Shown here in pieces: positions 1 to 8,459 of a stretch of DNA of 64,000 bases. A program made the position numbers and the translations under genes. The notes beneath the pieces were generated by a model. That model was not told where the DNA came from. It saw nothing but the letters and a program-made list of their open reading frames with translations, and did not search any database. The stretch spans positions 1 through 64,000 of the forward strand of contig NZ_JAATOP010000004.1 of the NCBI RefSeq assembly GCF_011806565.1. The letters are read 5' to 3'. Each line of letters starts with the position of its first letter. The stretch's first letter is position 1. This DNA comes from Marivivens donghaensis (GTDB lineage: Bacteria; Pseudomonadota; Alphaproteobacteria; Rhodobacterales; Rhodobacteraceae).

Positions 1-209
1 TCGGCCAGACGCATGTTTTCGACAACACCGTCATAATCGGCTTCGGTCAGGAAGCCCTTCAGCGGGTTGAAACCGCCATTCAGCAGCAGCTCGAGGTCGC
101 AAATCTGACGGGGCGTCAAGTCATGCGACGTCAGCGATGCTGCTTCCAGCTTCAGTTTCTGGGAAGACTCGTGCGAGACATAAAGCTCGGGGATAGGGGC
201 CATATCCAT
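1..209 (-). CDS. sat: Sulfate adenylyltransferase (ATP sulfurylase), N-terminal part
   Basis: Only the first 69 codons are inside the window; the gene runs off the left edge. The reading from ATG at 209 gives [20 protein letters not shown], followed by [20 protein letters not shown] and ENMRLA. The motif NGGF-P-L-GF is the conserved N-terminal segment of ATP sulfurylase, which makes adenylylsulfate from ATP and sulfate in assimilatory sulfate activation. A second in-frame ATG lies at 203. GAGAG sits about 7 bases upstream of the first ATG. Whether the protein is fused to an APS kinase domain, as in many Rhodobacterales, cannot be seen here. Confidence 0.85.
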   Translation of the reverse strand, partial: MDMAPIPELYVSHESSQKLKLEAASLTSHDLTPRQICDLELLLNGGFNPLKGFLTEADYDGVVENMRLA

Positions 210-445
210 GGACGTACTCTCAATTTGATTTCGGCAATGCCGGACTTGGACGCTGCCTAGACCCGCAAGGGGCAAGTATTCAAGCGTTTCGGCAGGATTG
301 CGGCGAAAAAGGATGCATTCGGGGGAGTCTTGCGGTCGGGCAGACACAAACATGTCGGCTTGCGCGAGTTCTGGACGGTCATCCGCGCAAATGCCGGTTT
401 AGCGGAACAAGCGTTTCGGCAACGCGCCACAGCTGCCTGTGGATA

Positions 446-480
446 AGAAAAAAGCTCCTGCGTTTGCGGCGCCGGAGCTT
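446..480 (-). terminator. Intrinsic terminator of trxB
   Basis: On the minus strand AAGCTCC (480-474) pairs with GGAGCTT (458-452) and is followed by a run of T residues, about 20 bases past the trxB stop. The rest of the gap between sat and trxB (210-445) shows no gene or other feature I can support. Confidence 0.8.
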
Positions 481-499
481 CCTGATTGGTTCAGATCGA

Positions 500-1465
500 T
501 CAGACCTTGACGATGTCGCCCTCGGGCTGGAGTTCGCCGAGGTAACGCTCTGCATCGAGCGCGGCCATGCAGCCCATGCCGGCCGAGGTGACGGCCTGAC
601 GGTAGGTGTGATCGGTCAGGTCGCCAGCAGCGAAGACGCCCGGAATGGCGGTGCGGGTCGAGCCAGCTTCAACTTTGACATAGCCGCCGTTGTGCAGCTC
701 CAGCTGGTCTTTCACCAGTTCGCTGGCAGGGGCGTGGCCGATCGCGATGAAGACGCCTGCGGCTTCGATATCGGTAATCTCGCCGGTCTGGACGTTCTTG
801 GCTTTGACGCCGGTGACGCCCTTCGGTTCGTGATCGCCGACCACTTCGTGAATTTCGTGGTTCCAGAGAACCTCGACCTTCGGGTGGTTGAACAGGCGGT
901 CCTGAAGGATCTTTTCGGCGCGCAGGCTGTCGCGGCGGTGGATCAGCGTGACCTTGGTCGCGAAGTTGGTGAGGTAGAGCGCCTCTTCGACAGCCGTGTT
1001 GCCGCCGCCGACAACGACGATTTCCTTGCCGCGATAGAAGAAGCCGTCACAGGTCGCACATGCCGAAACGCCGAAGCCCTTGAAGGCTTCCTCGGTTTCC
1101 ATGCCGAGCCACTTTGCGCGGGCGCCGGTTGCGAGCACAACGGTATCAGCGGTGTAAACGGTGCCGCTATCGCCCTTGGCAACGAACGGGCGCTGCTGGA
1201 GGTCGAGATCGACGATCAGGTCGGTGATGATCTCGGTGCCCATGGCGCGCGCGTGCTCTTCCATGTTCATCATCAGCTGCGGGCCTTGGATTTCTTTCTC
1301 GCCCGGCCAGTTCTCGACTTCGGTCGTGGTGGTCAGCTGACCGCCCGGTTCCATACCCTGCACGAGGATCGGGTTGAGCATCGCGCGGCTGGCATAAACG
1401 GCGGCAGTGTAGCCGGCAGGGCCGGAGCCGATGATGAGCAGCTTGGTGTGGCGGGTGTCGGACAT
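500..1465 (-). CDS. trxB: Thioredoxin-disulfide reductase
   Basis: A 321-residue flavoprotein that moves electrons from NADPH through FAD to thioredoxin in the cytoplasm. Visible features are the FAD-binding GSGPAG at residues 13-18, the redox-active CATC at 136-139, the NADPH-binding GGGNTA at 153-158 and the second FAD motif with GD at 281-282. Length is typical of low-molecular-weight bacterial TrxB. It is a single gene with its own terminator and is divergent from an Lrp-type regulator; the shared 192-base promoter region carries repeated TTGCGCAA-like sites. Confidence 0.96.
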   Translation of the reverse strand: MSDTRHTKLLIIGSGPAGYTAAVYASRAMLNPILVQGMEPGGQLTTTTEVENWPGEKEIQGPQLMMNMEEHARAMGTEIITDLIVDLDLQQRPFVAKGDSGTVYTADTVVLATGARAKWLGMETEEAFKGFGVSACATCDGFFYRGKEIVVVGGGNTAVEEALYLTNFATKVTLIHRRDSLRAEKILQDRLFNHPKVEVLWNHEIHEVVGDHEPKGVTGVKAKNVQTGEITDIEAAGVFIAIGHAPASELVKDQLELHNGGYVKVEAGSTRTAIPGVFAAGDLTDHTYRQAVTSAGMGCMAALDAERYLGELQPEGDIVKV

Positions 1466-1568
1466 GTCAGCCTCTTTCCTTTGCGGTTCCTACCCGATAT
1501 AGACCCGCGGCCTGCGTTCGAAAAGGGCGTGCGGCAAGCAATACATCCTGAAAAACAAATATATACTC

Positions 1569-1639
1569 TTGCGTAAGGATGTTGCGCAAGTTTGAAATAT
1601 TGTTGCGCATTGATGCGGTACTGGGTAATCTCTGCGCAA
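1569..1639. promoter_or_regulatory. Four TTGCGCAA-like sites, probable Lrp/AsnC operators
   Basis: Four related octamers are seen: TTGCGTAA (1569-1576), TTGCGCAA (1582-1589), TTGCGCAT (1603-1610) and CTGCGCAA (1632-1639). Centre spacings are about 13, 21 and 29 bases, so several lie on similar faces of the helix. Lrp/AsnC proteins bind as multimers to spaced palindromic sites and usually control their own gene, so this is inferred to be the autoregulatory region of the regulator starting at 1658, and perhaps also of trxB. Confidence 0.5.
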
Positions 1640-1657
1640 TAACCTAAGAGGAATAAA

Positions 1658-2158
1658 ATGCCGGGCAGCAAACTCGACGAAATCGATCGTATGATTCTGG
1701 CAGAACTGCAGGCGGACGGTCGCATGACCAACGTCGAGCTGGCCAAACGTGTCGGCATTTCCGCCCCTCCGTGCCTGCGCCGCGTGCGTACGCTGGAAGA
1801 GCAGGGCTACATTCGCGGTTATCACGCAGACGTCGACAGCCGCGAGCTGGGCTTTGAAGTCCAGGTCTTCGCGATGGTCGGTCTTTATAAGCAGGCCGAA
1901 GCTGATCTGTCCGCGTTCGAAGCGCTCTGCCGTGGTTGGCCGCTGGTCCGTGAATGCCACATGCTGAACGGTGAAGTGGACTTCATCCTCAAGTGCGTCG
2001 CGCCCGATCTACGCACGTTCCAGAGCTTCCTGACCAACGATCTTCTGACTGCTGACAACGTCTCGCAGGTCAAAACCTCGCTGGTGATCCGCGGTGCCAA
2101 GGACGAGCCGGGTGTGCCGTTCGAAGTGCTCGAAGAACGCCTCGCGCGCGAAGCCTGA
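1658..2158 (+). CDS. Lrp/AsnC family transcriptional regulator
   Basis: A 166-residue regulator of the feast/famine type. The N-terminal winged helix-turn-helix (about residues 5-55) has the typical DEIDRMILAELQADGR, ELAKRVGISAPPCLRRV and LEEQGYIRGY segments; the C-terminal part is a RAM ligand-binding and oligomerisation domain. AGAGGA lies 5 bases before the ATG. It is divergent from trxB, and TTGCGCAA repeats fill its promoter region. The effector amino acid cannot be read from the sequence. Confidence 0.92.
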   Translation: MPGSKLDEIDRMILAELQADGRMTNVELAKRVGISAPPCLRRVRTLEEQGYIRGYHADVDSRELGFEVQVFAMVGLYKQAEADLSAFEALCRGWPLVRECHMLNGEVDFILKCVAPDLRTFQSFLTNDLLTADNVSQVKTSLVIRGAKDEPGVPFEVLEERLAREA

Positions 2159-2180
2159 TTTTTCGGAAGTTTTACAGAAA

Positions 2181-2231
2181 AGACGACCCCGACGTCGTTG
2201 CGCGAGAGGCTTGTGCGCTGCGGGGTCGTCT
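2181..2231 (+). terminator. Hairpin after the Lrp-type gene
   Basis: AGACGACCCCG (2181-2191) and CGGGGTCGTCT (2221-2231) form a perfect 11-bp stem with a 29-base loop, followed by GTCTGTT. It lies 23 bases past the stop. The long loop and weak T tract make it a less certain terminator. From here to 2438 I see no gene. Confidence 0.45.
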
Positions 2232-2438
2232 GTCTGTTGAGTGATCCGACCTCTGGCCGGGAAAGCGGGCGAGCGATACGCCCTGAACTTGAGCCAGCGT
2301 GTGCCAGAATGTGGCAGAGGTTGTCAAACTTTTTGCATCATTGTGCTTCAATCGGCGACACACCGTAAGGTCGCACCGATCATTGTTGCCGGAGAACTTT
2401 CAATCGCCCTCGCAGTCGCGCTTCCTGTCTCCCGAATC

Positions 2439-2465
2439 GAAAAATGGCGGCCCATCGGACCGCCA
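2439..2465 (-). terminator. Intrinsic terminator of the 49-residue peptide gene
   Basis: On the minus strand TGGCGGTCC pairs with GGGCCGCCA across a GAT loop and is followed by a run of T residues, 35 bases past the stop of the small gene at 2500-2649. Confidence 0.75.
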
Positions 2466-2499
2466 GTACTCTCGAGAACAACAGGGGAGGAGAGTAGTC

Positions 2500-2649
2500 T
2501 TAGGCCGCAGCCTTTGCCTTGACCGGAGCCGAGGCAGCCTTGCGGCGAACAATCAGGTCATCGCGACGGGCGCCGCGTTCCCACGGGAGCGATACTTCTT
2601 CAGTTTCAGCAGCAGCAATGATGGTCTTGAGCCAGCGCAGTTTGGTCAT
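2500..2649 (-). CDS. Small basic protein of 49 residues
   Basis: The reading from ATG at 2649 begins MTKLRWLKTIIAAAETEEVS, then LPWERGARRDDLIVRRKA and an alanine/lysine-rich tail. AAGGG lies about 9 bases before the ATG and a strong terminator follows, so it looks like a genuine monocistronic gene. The pattern 'KLRWLK-hydrophobic-AAAE-PWERG.RR' resembles short conserved proteins I associate with Rhodobacterales, function unknown. The first 15 residues could form an amphipathic helix. Confidence 0.7.
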   Translation of the reverse strand: MTKLRWLKTIIAAAETEEVSLPWERGARRDDLIVRRKAASAPVKAKAAA

Positions 2650-2895
2650 GTCCGTTATCCCTTCTGTTCCTTGCCCGTCGGGGCGTTGAAGTCAGTTATC
2701 AGGGTTAACAGGGGCAGCACTAAGGCAGGTCTGTGCCGCAATTTTGAAATTTTTAGCGGGCGTGAAATTGATTGGTCGCTTGCCGCTATGCCTTTGTTTT
2801 CTTGGAAAATCCGCAAGCGGCGGAAACAATCGCGCACAACCTATTGGGATTGTTTTGCCGTAATTGTGGCGGGTTTCTGGCGGAAGCGTTCTAAT

Positions 2896-3651
2896 TCAGA
2901 GGCGGATCGCCGCGATGAGGCGTCCGTAGTCCGCTTCCTTGCGATGGGTCGTGCGGCGGAAGCTGTAGAAACGGTTCACGTCGGAATAGGTGCAATGGCC
3001 TGTCCACTCGGCATCGCCAATACCCGCTTCGCGTAGTTTATGGAGGCCGAACAGCGGCAGATTGAACAGGTAGCGATCCCCTTCGCCATTCGCAAAGAAC
3101 TGCGCGTATTCATCGTCTTCGACAAGAAACGCATCAAGGAATTCGGGGCCGACTTCGTAGACGCGTTGGCTGATGGTCGGGCCGATAATCGCGACGGTGT
3201 TCTTGCGATCTGCGCCAATGGCCTCCATGGCCTCAAGCGTGTTTTCAAGCACGCCGGCAAGCGCACCTTTCCACCCAGCATGAGCCGCGCCGACAACGCC
3301 CGCGTTGTGGTCGGCGAAAAGCACGGGCTGGCAATCGGCGGTCAGGATCGAGAGCGCGAGGCCGGGAACGTTCGTGACCATCGCATCGGCATCGGGGCGA
3401 GGCTCCGACGCATCGGTGATCGTCAGGACATCGGCCGAGTGGATCTGATGCACGCCGACGAGCGCGTTTTCGTCCACGTCCATCGCCTCGGCGACGCGGT
3501 TGCGATTCATCGTCACCGCTTCGCGCATGTCGGACGAGCCGTAACCGCAGTTCAGCCCTTCGAAGATGCCAGAGGACGCCCCACCTTTGCGGCCGAAAAA
3601 GCCATGCTTCAGCGTGCCAAGCGAACGGTGAGTGATGATGTCCAGAGTCAT
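2896..3651 (-). CDS. pgeF: Peptidoglycan editing factor / multicopper-type laccase-domain protein (PgeF, YfiH family)
   Basis: A 251-residue protein of the YfiH/LACC1 family. Members have purine nucleoside phosphorylase/adenosine deaminase type activity, and in E. coli PgeF keeps wrong amino acids out of peptidoglycan precursors. The zinc-site pattern is visible: HQIHSADV around H68/H71, TADCQPVLF with C107 and AAHAGWKG with H124. Its ATG overlaps the stop of the upstream methyltransferase by 4 bases, so it is the last gene of the lgt-midA-pgeF operon. The 246 bases after it (2650-2895) show no gene. Confidence 0.9.
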   Translation of the reverse strand: MTLDIITHRSLGTLKHGFFGRKGGASSGIFEGLNCGYGSSDMREAVTMNRNRVAEAMDVDENALVGVHQIHSADVLTITDASEPRPDADAMVTNVPGLALSILTADCQPVLFADHNAGVVGAAHAGWKGALAGVLENTLEAMEAIGADRKNTVAIIGPTISQRVYEVGPEFLDAFLVEDDEYAQFFANGEGDRYLFNLPLFGLHKLREAGIGDAEWTGHCTYSDVNRFYSFRRTTHRKEADYGRLIAAIRL

Positions 3652-4703
3652 GCTTCCAAGCCTGCAGGAGGTGTGCCGTTTGCGGGGTAGAGCCCGATTA
3701 CTTTAAACAGGTCGCCCATTTCTGCGGGGTGGGTCAAGCGGCGATGGGCTGCGATGTGCGATTCCAGTGCGTTACCGCTTAGTCTGGAGGCAAGTGCCCG
3801 CGCGCGGTCCGTAATCCCGAGCCGTTCGAGGAAAACGCCCTGCGGCGTCACCCGCGTGAACTTGGCCGGTGCGGAATTCATCGCGATCGCTTCGAAATCG
3901 ACGTGGCAGGTAAGGTCGGCGCTACCGGGCTCTAAGAGCGGATCGGTGCGTTCGTGGCCTTTTAGAGCCTGCAACGTATCGCCGAGCGACCGCCAATCAC
4001 CATAGTCGATGAACAACGCCATGCCGCCGTGGGTGTCGATGCGCTCTCCGATCTGCGACGTGATCGCGGGCAGGGCAGAGCAGACCTCGACCAGATCGCC
4101 GTCTTGGGTGTCGTCCAGCCGATGCTCCAGCATTTCGAGCGGGGCTGCGGTCGAAAGGCCGAACGTCAGCGCGTCGTTTTCGACGCCGATCACACGCTCG
4201 CGCCACGCCTCGCCGTCTCGGACGAATTGACGGACGGGGAGGGCGTCGAAGAACTCGTTCGCAACAACGAACAGCGGCCCCTCAGGCAGGTCCGCAACTA
4301 GGTCGTGGAAAGCTTTCACGGGAACCCGCTCGGCCTGCGCCTTGCGCAGCACTGGCGACGCTTCGACCAGATGAACGTCCAGCGCATCGTGAAAGCCGGG
4401 CACACCTTTGGTCGCGCGCAAGATGTCCGCCATCAGCGTCCCGCGACCGGGGCCAAGCTCGGCAAGAATGCCTTTGGGCTGTCCCTGATGTATCCAAGCC
4501 TGCGCGATGCAAAGGCCAATGACCTCACCGAACATCTGCGAAATCTCGGGCGCAGTGATGAAGTCGCCCCGCTGCCCGAACGGATCGCGGGTCGCGTAAT
4601 AGCCGTGCTCGGGGTGCAAAAGCGCCTCGCGCATGTAGTCGGCGAGGGTCAGCGGGCCCGTACGAGCGATACGGGCCGTCAGGATGTCCGTCAGCGCCGT
4701 CAT
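3648..4703 (-). CDS. SAM-dependent methyltransferase, MidA/NDUFAF7 family
   Basis: A 351-residue protein. ATG at 4703 (MTALTDILTA) is chosen because it overlaps the lgt stop; upstream codons in frame do not resemble the family. The SAM-binding GPGRG is at residues 84-88, preceded by the family's HPEHGYYATRDPFGQRGDFIT segment. Mitochondrial NDUFAF7 dimethylates an arginine of complex I subunit NDUFS2 during assembly; the bacterial role is inferred by family only. It sits between lgt and pgeF in a tightly overlapping operon. Confidence 0.88.
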   Translation of the reverse strand: MTALTDILTARIARTGPLTLADYMREALLHPEHGYYATRDPFGQRGDFITAPEISQMFGEVIGLCIAQAWIHQGQPKGILAELGPGRGTLMADILRATKGVPGFHDALDVHLVEASPVLRKAQAERVPVKAFHDLVADLPEGPLFVVANEFFDALPVRQFVRDGEAWRERVIGVENDALTFGLSTAAPLEMLEHRLDDTQDGDLVEVCSALPAITSQIGERIDTHGGMALFIDYGDWRSLGDTLQALKGHERTDPLLEPGSADLTCHVDFEAIAMNSAPAKFTRVTPQGVFLERLGITDRARALASRLSGNALESHIAAHRRLTHPAEMGDLFKVIGLYPANGTPPAGLEA

Positions 4704-5578
4704 GCGCGCTTCCGTGCCCAGATGACGAGGCCGACGCCGATGATAATCATGGGAAGCGACAGGAATTGCCCCATCGTCAGGCCGTAGCCGCCGATGTGAT
4801 AGGCGAGGCCCAGCGGGTTGCCCGGTGTCTGGAACTGCGCGTCGGGTTGGCGGAAGAATTCGACGATGAAACGGGAGATGCCGTAGCCCGCAAAGAATAC
4901 GCCCGTAATGAGCCACGGGGCCTTTAGCGCGCCGCGGCGAAACGCGAGGTAAAGCAGCACACCGCCGAGGATCAGCCCCTCCATCGCGGCTTCATAAAGC
5001 TGCGAGGGGTGGCGGGCGCAGACGGGCAGGAGGCACGATTGCGCCGCTTCTCCGGGGAAAACCACAGCCCACGGCACATCAGTGACGCGGCCCCAAAGCT
5101 CTGCATTCACAAAGTTCGCGATACGGCCCAGCAGCAGGCCGAACGGCGTACCGAGCGCCATGCTGTCCGCGACGGAGCCGAGCCGCAGACCCTTGACCCG
5201 CGAATAGATCAGCACTGCGAGGATCACGCCGAGGAAACCGCCGTGGAAAGACATGCCGCCCTGCCAGACCATCATGATCTCTGCGGGGTTCGCGAGGTAA
5301 TAATCCAGCCGATAGAACAGGATATACCCGAAACGGCCGCCCAAGATGACGCCGACGATGATCCACGTCATCAGGTCTTCGAGCGTCCGCTTGTCCATCG
5401 GAGGTGTGTCATTGTGCCAGAGCGCGGGCTTCGACAGTGCGCGGCGAACGGTCAGCCAGCCAAGCCCGATACCGACGATATAGGCCAGAGCATACCAGCG
5501 CAGGGCAAACTCGTTGCCAAAGAGGTTGATCGAGAAAACCTCGGGCGAAAGATCGGGAAAGGGGATCGCTGCAATCAT
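4700..5578 (-). CDS. lgt: Phosphatidylglycerol-prolipoprotein diacylglyceryl transferase
   Basis: A 292-residue inner-membrane enzyme that adds diacylglycerol to the lipobox cysteine of prolipoproteins, the first step of lipoprotein maturation. Seen are about seven hydrophobic segments, HGGF at residues 112-115, the Lgt signature GRIANFVNAELWG at 151-163 and HPSQLYEA at 190-197. The ATG at 5578 (MIAAIPFPDL) fits the family N terminus; the open frame extends farther upstream but without family similarity. It is the first gene of the operon, and its product would process lipoproteins such as Pal encoded near 46.6 kb. Confidence 0.95.
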   Translation of the reverse strand: MIAAIPFPDLSPEVFSINLFGNEFALRWYALAYIVGIGLGWLTVRRALSKPALWHNDTPPMDKRTLEDLMTWIIVGVILGGRFGYILFYRLDYYLANPAEIMMVWQGGMSFHGGFLGVILAVLIYSRVKGLRLGSVADSMALGTPFGLLLGRIANFVNAELWGRVTDVPWAVVFPGEAAQSCLLPVCARHPSQLYEAAMEGLILGGVLLYLAFRRGALKAPWLITGVFFAGYGISRFIVEFFRQPDAQFQTPGNPLGLAYHIGGYGLTMGQFLSLPMIIIGVGLVIWARKRA

Positions 5579-5680
5579 GACCGAGTGATGATGCGCCGCG
5601 CGCAAGGTGTCAACGGCTGACGGGGTTGTCACGCACGCCTTGGCAGCCCATATAAAGCCCGAGCAATGCCGGAGTGACAC

Positions 5681-5920
5681 ATGCAGACGCGTAACAAGAT
5701 CCTTGATGATTTTTCCCAGCTGATGACCAATGCCATGGGCGTGGCCCAGGGTGCCAAGGACGAAGCGAACAACGCTATGAAGTCCATGCTGGACCGCTGG
5801 CTGGCCGAGCGTGATTTCGTGACCCGCGAAGAGTTCGACGCCGTTCGCCTGATGGCCCAGAAGGCCCGCGAAGAGAACGAAGCGCTCAAGGCGCGGCTCG
5901 ACGCACTGGAAAACAAGTAA
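5681..5920 (+). CDS. ubiK: Ubiquinone biosynthesis accessory factor UbiK (BMFP/YqiC family)
   Basis: A 79-residue soluble protein. The N-terminal amphipathic part (ILDDFSQLMTNAMG) and the C-terminal coiled coil (about residues 50-78, ending in ALKARLDALENK) match the BMFP family. In enterobacteria UbiK binds UbiJ in the lipid-associated complex that makes ubiquinone under aerobic conditions. It is monocistronic, divergent from lgt and followed by a clear terminator. Confidence 0.88.
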   Translation: MQTRNKILDDFSQLMTNAMGVAQGAKDEANNAMKSMLDRWLAERDFVTREEFDAVRLMAQKAREENEALKARLDALENK

Positions 5921-5927
5921 GACATCG

Positions 5928-5949
5928 GGGCGCCATCGGGCGCCCTTTT
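5928..5949 (+). terminator. Intrinsic terminator of ubiK
   Basis: GGGCGCC (5928-5934) and GGCGCCC (5939-5945) pair across ATCG and are followed by TTTT, 8 bases past the stop. Confidence 0.85.
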
Positions 5950-6081
5950 GTTGTCCGCAAAGGGATGGTGCGGATGACACAAGCAGGGATGCAGCGCGTG
6001 ACGTCGGGATGCCATTGAGCGTGACCGCCCTATAGTCCATCCAAGTCCGGCATTTTACGGACGAATTGATTGGGGATGGCA

Positions 6082-7131
6082 ATGCCAGCGACTACGGCGC
6101 ACAAATCTGTGCTGCGCTATTTTTATCTTGCTTTTATCGTCACTGCTATCGGTCTGGTGCTGAGCACCTTTGTCGGCTGGAGCATGCACGGCACCGTCAA
6201 GGGCCTCTTGAACGTGCTGTTCATCACCGCCGTCCTCTCGGTGCTGGAAATTTCGCTTTCGTTCGACAACGCCATCGTCAACGCCAATAAACTACGGGAA
6301 ATGACGCCTGTCTGGCAGCATCGCTTCCTGACTTGGGGCATTCTGATCGCCGTCTTCGGGATGCGGATCGTGTTCCCCGTTCTGGTCGTTGCGATTGCTG
6401 CCAAGGTGGGGCCGCTACAGGCGGTCAATCTGGCTTTGTCGCATCCGCACGAATACGCCGAGATCATGGAAGGCGCCCGCGTGCCGATCAGCGCGTTCGG
6501 CGGCACGTTCCTGTTGATGGTCGCGCTGTCCTACTTCTTTGACCCCGATAAAGAGGTCCACTGGCTCCCCGGTGTCGAGCGTCTGATGTCCAAGGTTGGC
6601 GGCGCGAAGTTCCTCGTTGTGACCATCGTTCTGGGCACGATCACCTTTGTCTCCAGTCTGTTCGACCCGCTGATGAGCTCGATGTTCCTGCGCTCCGCGA
6701 TCTGGGGGCTGCTGACGTTCCTGCTCGTTGAGGTGCTGAGCGATTACCTCGATACCGGCACGAGCGGCGTAGCTGCCTCGGGTGGTCTTGGCGCGTTTCT
6801 GTACCTCGAAGTGCTGGACGCTTCGTTCAGCTTTGACGGTGTGATCGGCGCGTTTGCCCTGACACAGAACCTGTTCATCATCGCGATCGGCCTCGGCATT
6901 GGCGCGATGTACGTGCGTTCGATGACCGTGATGCTGGTCGAAAAGGGGACGCTGAACGAATACCGCTACCTCGAGAACGGAGCCTTCTGGTCGATCCTCG
7001 TGCTTGCGATTATCATGTTCGTGCAAGTCACCCACCATGTTCCCGAAGCTCTCACCGGCCTCATCGGGGGCGTTCTGATCGGAGCCTCGTTCTTTGCATC
7101 CGTCCGACACAACCGCATCCATGGAAGCTGA
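6082..7131 (+). CDS. DUF475 integral membrane protein, TerC-like
   Basis: A 349-residue polytopic membrane protein with about eight to nine hydrophobic segments. Two related acidic motifs inside membrane segments, SFDNAIVNAN (residues 60-69) and SFDGVIGAFA (from residue 250), are the hallmark of the DUF475/TerC group; TerC relatives are linked to tellurite resistance and to Mn export. The ATG at 6082 is preferred because GGGGATGG precedes it at good spacing; in-frame alternatives are ATG 6076 and TTG 6070. Its last 11 bases overlap the start of the TusA-like gene, which suggests coupled translation. The substrate is unknown. Confidence 0.85.
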   Translation: MPATTAHKSVLRYFYLAFIVTAIGLVLSTFVGWSMHGTVKGLLNVLFITAVLSVLEISLSFDNAIVNANKLREMTPVWQHRFLTWGILIAVFGMRIVFPVLVVAIAAKVGPLQAVNLALSHPHEYAEIMEGARVPISAFGGTFLLMVALSYFFDPDKEVHWLPGVERLMSKVGGAKFLVVTIVLGTITFVSSLFDPLMSSMFLRSAIWGLLTFLLVEVLSDYLDTGTSGVAASGGLGAFLYLEVLDASFSFDGVIGAFALTQNLFIIAIGLGIGAMYVRSMTVMLVEKGTLNEYRYLENGAFWSILVLAIIMFVQVTHHVPEALTGLIGGVLIGASFFASVRHNRIHGS

Positions 7132-7348
7132 TCGCGAAGTCGATGCGATCGGCCTGCTGTGTCCGCTGCCCGTGCTGAAAGCCCGCAAGGTGCTGGAAGC
7201 GATGGAAGCGGGGCAGGTACTGCGCCTGTTGGCGTCGGACAAAATGGCGGCAGTGGACCTGCCGCTGTTCTGCCGCGAAGCGGGGCATGAATTTCTGGGC
7301 ACTACCGACATCGACGGCGGCATGACCTACCTGATCCGCAGGGGCTAG
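7121..7348 (+). CDS. TusA-like sulfurtransferase (SirA family)
   Basis: A 75-residue protein with DAIGLLCPLPVLKARK, the CPxP motif of TusA/SirA sulfur carriers, whose cysteine takes a persulfide. TusA passes sulfur to tRNA thiolation and to molybdenum cofactor enzymes, and the convergent neighbour is mobA. The ATG at 7121 overlaps the end of the DUF475 gene by 11 bases, and its stop overlaps that of mobA. Whether it is canonical TusA or a paralogue with a separate partner is not decidable here. Confidence 0.88.
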   Translation: MEADREVDAIGLLCPLPVLKARKVLEAMEAGQVLRLLASDKMAAVDLPLFCREAGHEFLGTTDIDGGMTYLIRRG

Positions 7349-7887
7349 GTTTTCAGATCGTCTTGCGTGTTGAAGTTGCGGAAGACTTCTCCATCGAACC
7401 GGACTTCCTGCGCGCCGACCTGCTTTGCCCATCCCATCACACGCCGCTCGCCGCTTTCAAGATACGCACGCAAATGTGGCGCAAGGCTCGTCGGCCAGAG
7501 GCCCACCGTGGGATGCGCCCGCCATTCGCCGTCCACCAGCGAGGCTGCATAGGAGGGGGCATTCAGCCGCTCTACCAGATCGGGCGGCAGGCATACCGTA
7601 TCACCGGCGACGACCAGCACTTCGTTGCCCTCGGCCCATTCCAGTGCCGTCAGAACCCCCGACAACGGCCCGCAATCCGGCAAGCTATCCGTAATCAGCG
7701 CTCCATACCGAGCATACCGCGCCGGATCGCCGCCCGCGTTGATCGCGATATCTCCGACCTGACCCGCAAACCCTTCCAGCACATGTTCGATCAGCGGACG
7801 CCCGCGCCAGTGCATCAATGGCTTGTCGCCGCCTCCCATACGCGTGGCCTTACCGCCTGCGAGGATGACTGCCGGTGGTTTGTGCAT
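7345..7887 (-). CDS. mobA: Molybdenum cofactor guanylyltransferase
   Basis: A 180-residue nucleotidyltransferase that joins GMP to molybdopterin to form the MGD cofactor of DMSO-reductase type enzymes. The Rossmann signature ILAGGKATRMGGGDK (residues 8-22) is clear. The start at ATG 7887 has AAAGGCGAGC before it; an in-frame upstream extension to 7938 lacks family similarity. It is divergent from a DUF2478 gene that also belongs to molybdenum loci. Confidence 0.93.
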   Translation of the reverse strand: MHKPPAVILAGGKATRMGGGDKPLMHWRGRPLIEHVLEGFAGQVGDIAINAGGDPARYARYGALITDSLPDCGPLSGVLTALEWAEGNEVLVVAGDTVCLPPDLVERLNAPSYAASLVDGEWRAHPTVGLWPTSLAPHLRAYLESGERRVMGWAKQVGAQEVRFDGEVFRNFNTQDDLKT

Positions 7888-7949
7888 AGCTCGCCTTTCC
7901 TTTTCCTGCGCATCCTGCAATCCTGCGCGAACCGTCACAAGAGGAAGCC

Positions 7950-8459
7950 ATGCTCGGCTATATCATCGCGACCAAAACGCAGACCGCCAACACCACTCTG
8001 ACCGAGGTGTCCCGCCGCTTGCTAGCAGAGGGCGTCACGCTGGTCGGAGCCTGCCAGATCAACGACGATCCGCAGGACGGCTCGCCCTATCATATGGACC
8101 TGCACCTCATCCCCGACGGCGATATCATCCGCATTAGCCAGAACCTCGGCCCGCTCTCTTCAGGCTGCCGACTGGATGGCGCGGCGTTGGAACAGGCCGC
8201 AGGCAAGGTGCAGTCAAAGTTGGCGGGCGATCCGCAAATGCTGCTCGCAAACAAGTTCGGCAAACAGGAAGCCGAAGGGCGCGGTTTCCGTCCTGTGGTG
8301 GGTGAGGCGCTTGCCGCCGGCATCCCTTGTCTGCTGGCCGTGCGCGACGAAACTGTCCCCGCCTTCATCGAGTTCACCGAAGGCATGGGGGAGGAGCTTC
8401 CTAACAATGTCGATGCCGTGATGGCGTGGGCCAAACAGACGTTGCTGGAGACAGCATAA
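7950..8459 (+). CDS. DUF2478 protein, molybdenum-associated NTPase-like
   Basis: A 169-residue protein. The phrase LANKFGKQEAEGRGFRPVV and the C-terminal TVPAFIEFTEG match DUF2478, a family found with molybdate transport and cofactor genes and distantly related to THEP1-type nucleoside triphosphatases. No classical Walker A motif is seen. Divergent from mobA with about 60 bases between start codons, so the two probably share a control region. GAGGAAGCC lies just before the ATG. Function unproven. Confidence 0.8.
   Translation: MLGYIIATKTQTANTTLTEVSRRLLAEGVTLVGACQINDDPQDGSPYHMDLHLIPDGDIIRISQNLGPLSSGCRLDGAALEQAAGKVQSKLAGDPQMLLANKFGKQEAEGRGFRPVVGEALAAGIPCLLAVRDETVPAFIEFTEGMGEELPNNVDAVMAWAKQTLLETA

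Noticed and set aside
2299-3036. Plus-strand open frame of 245 codons
   Set aside because: It crosses two terminators, the small 49-residue gene and the end of pgeF, with irregular codon use.
4704-4916. 71-codon extension of the MidA-like gene into lgt
   Set aside because: It is coded opposite frame to lgt's conserved C-terminal part; ATG 4703 fits the family and the overlap style of the operon.
5579-6082. Extension of the lgt frame upstream through ubiK
   Set aside because: It would cover ubiK and its promoter and has no prolipoprotein transferase similarity.
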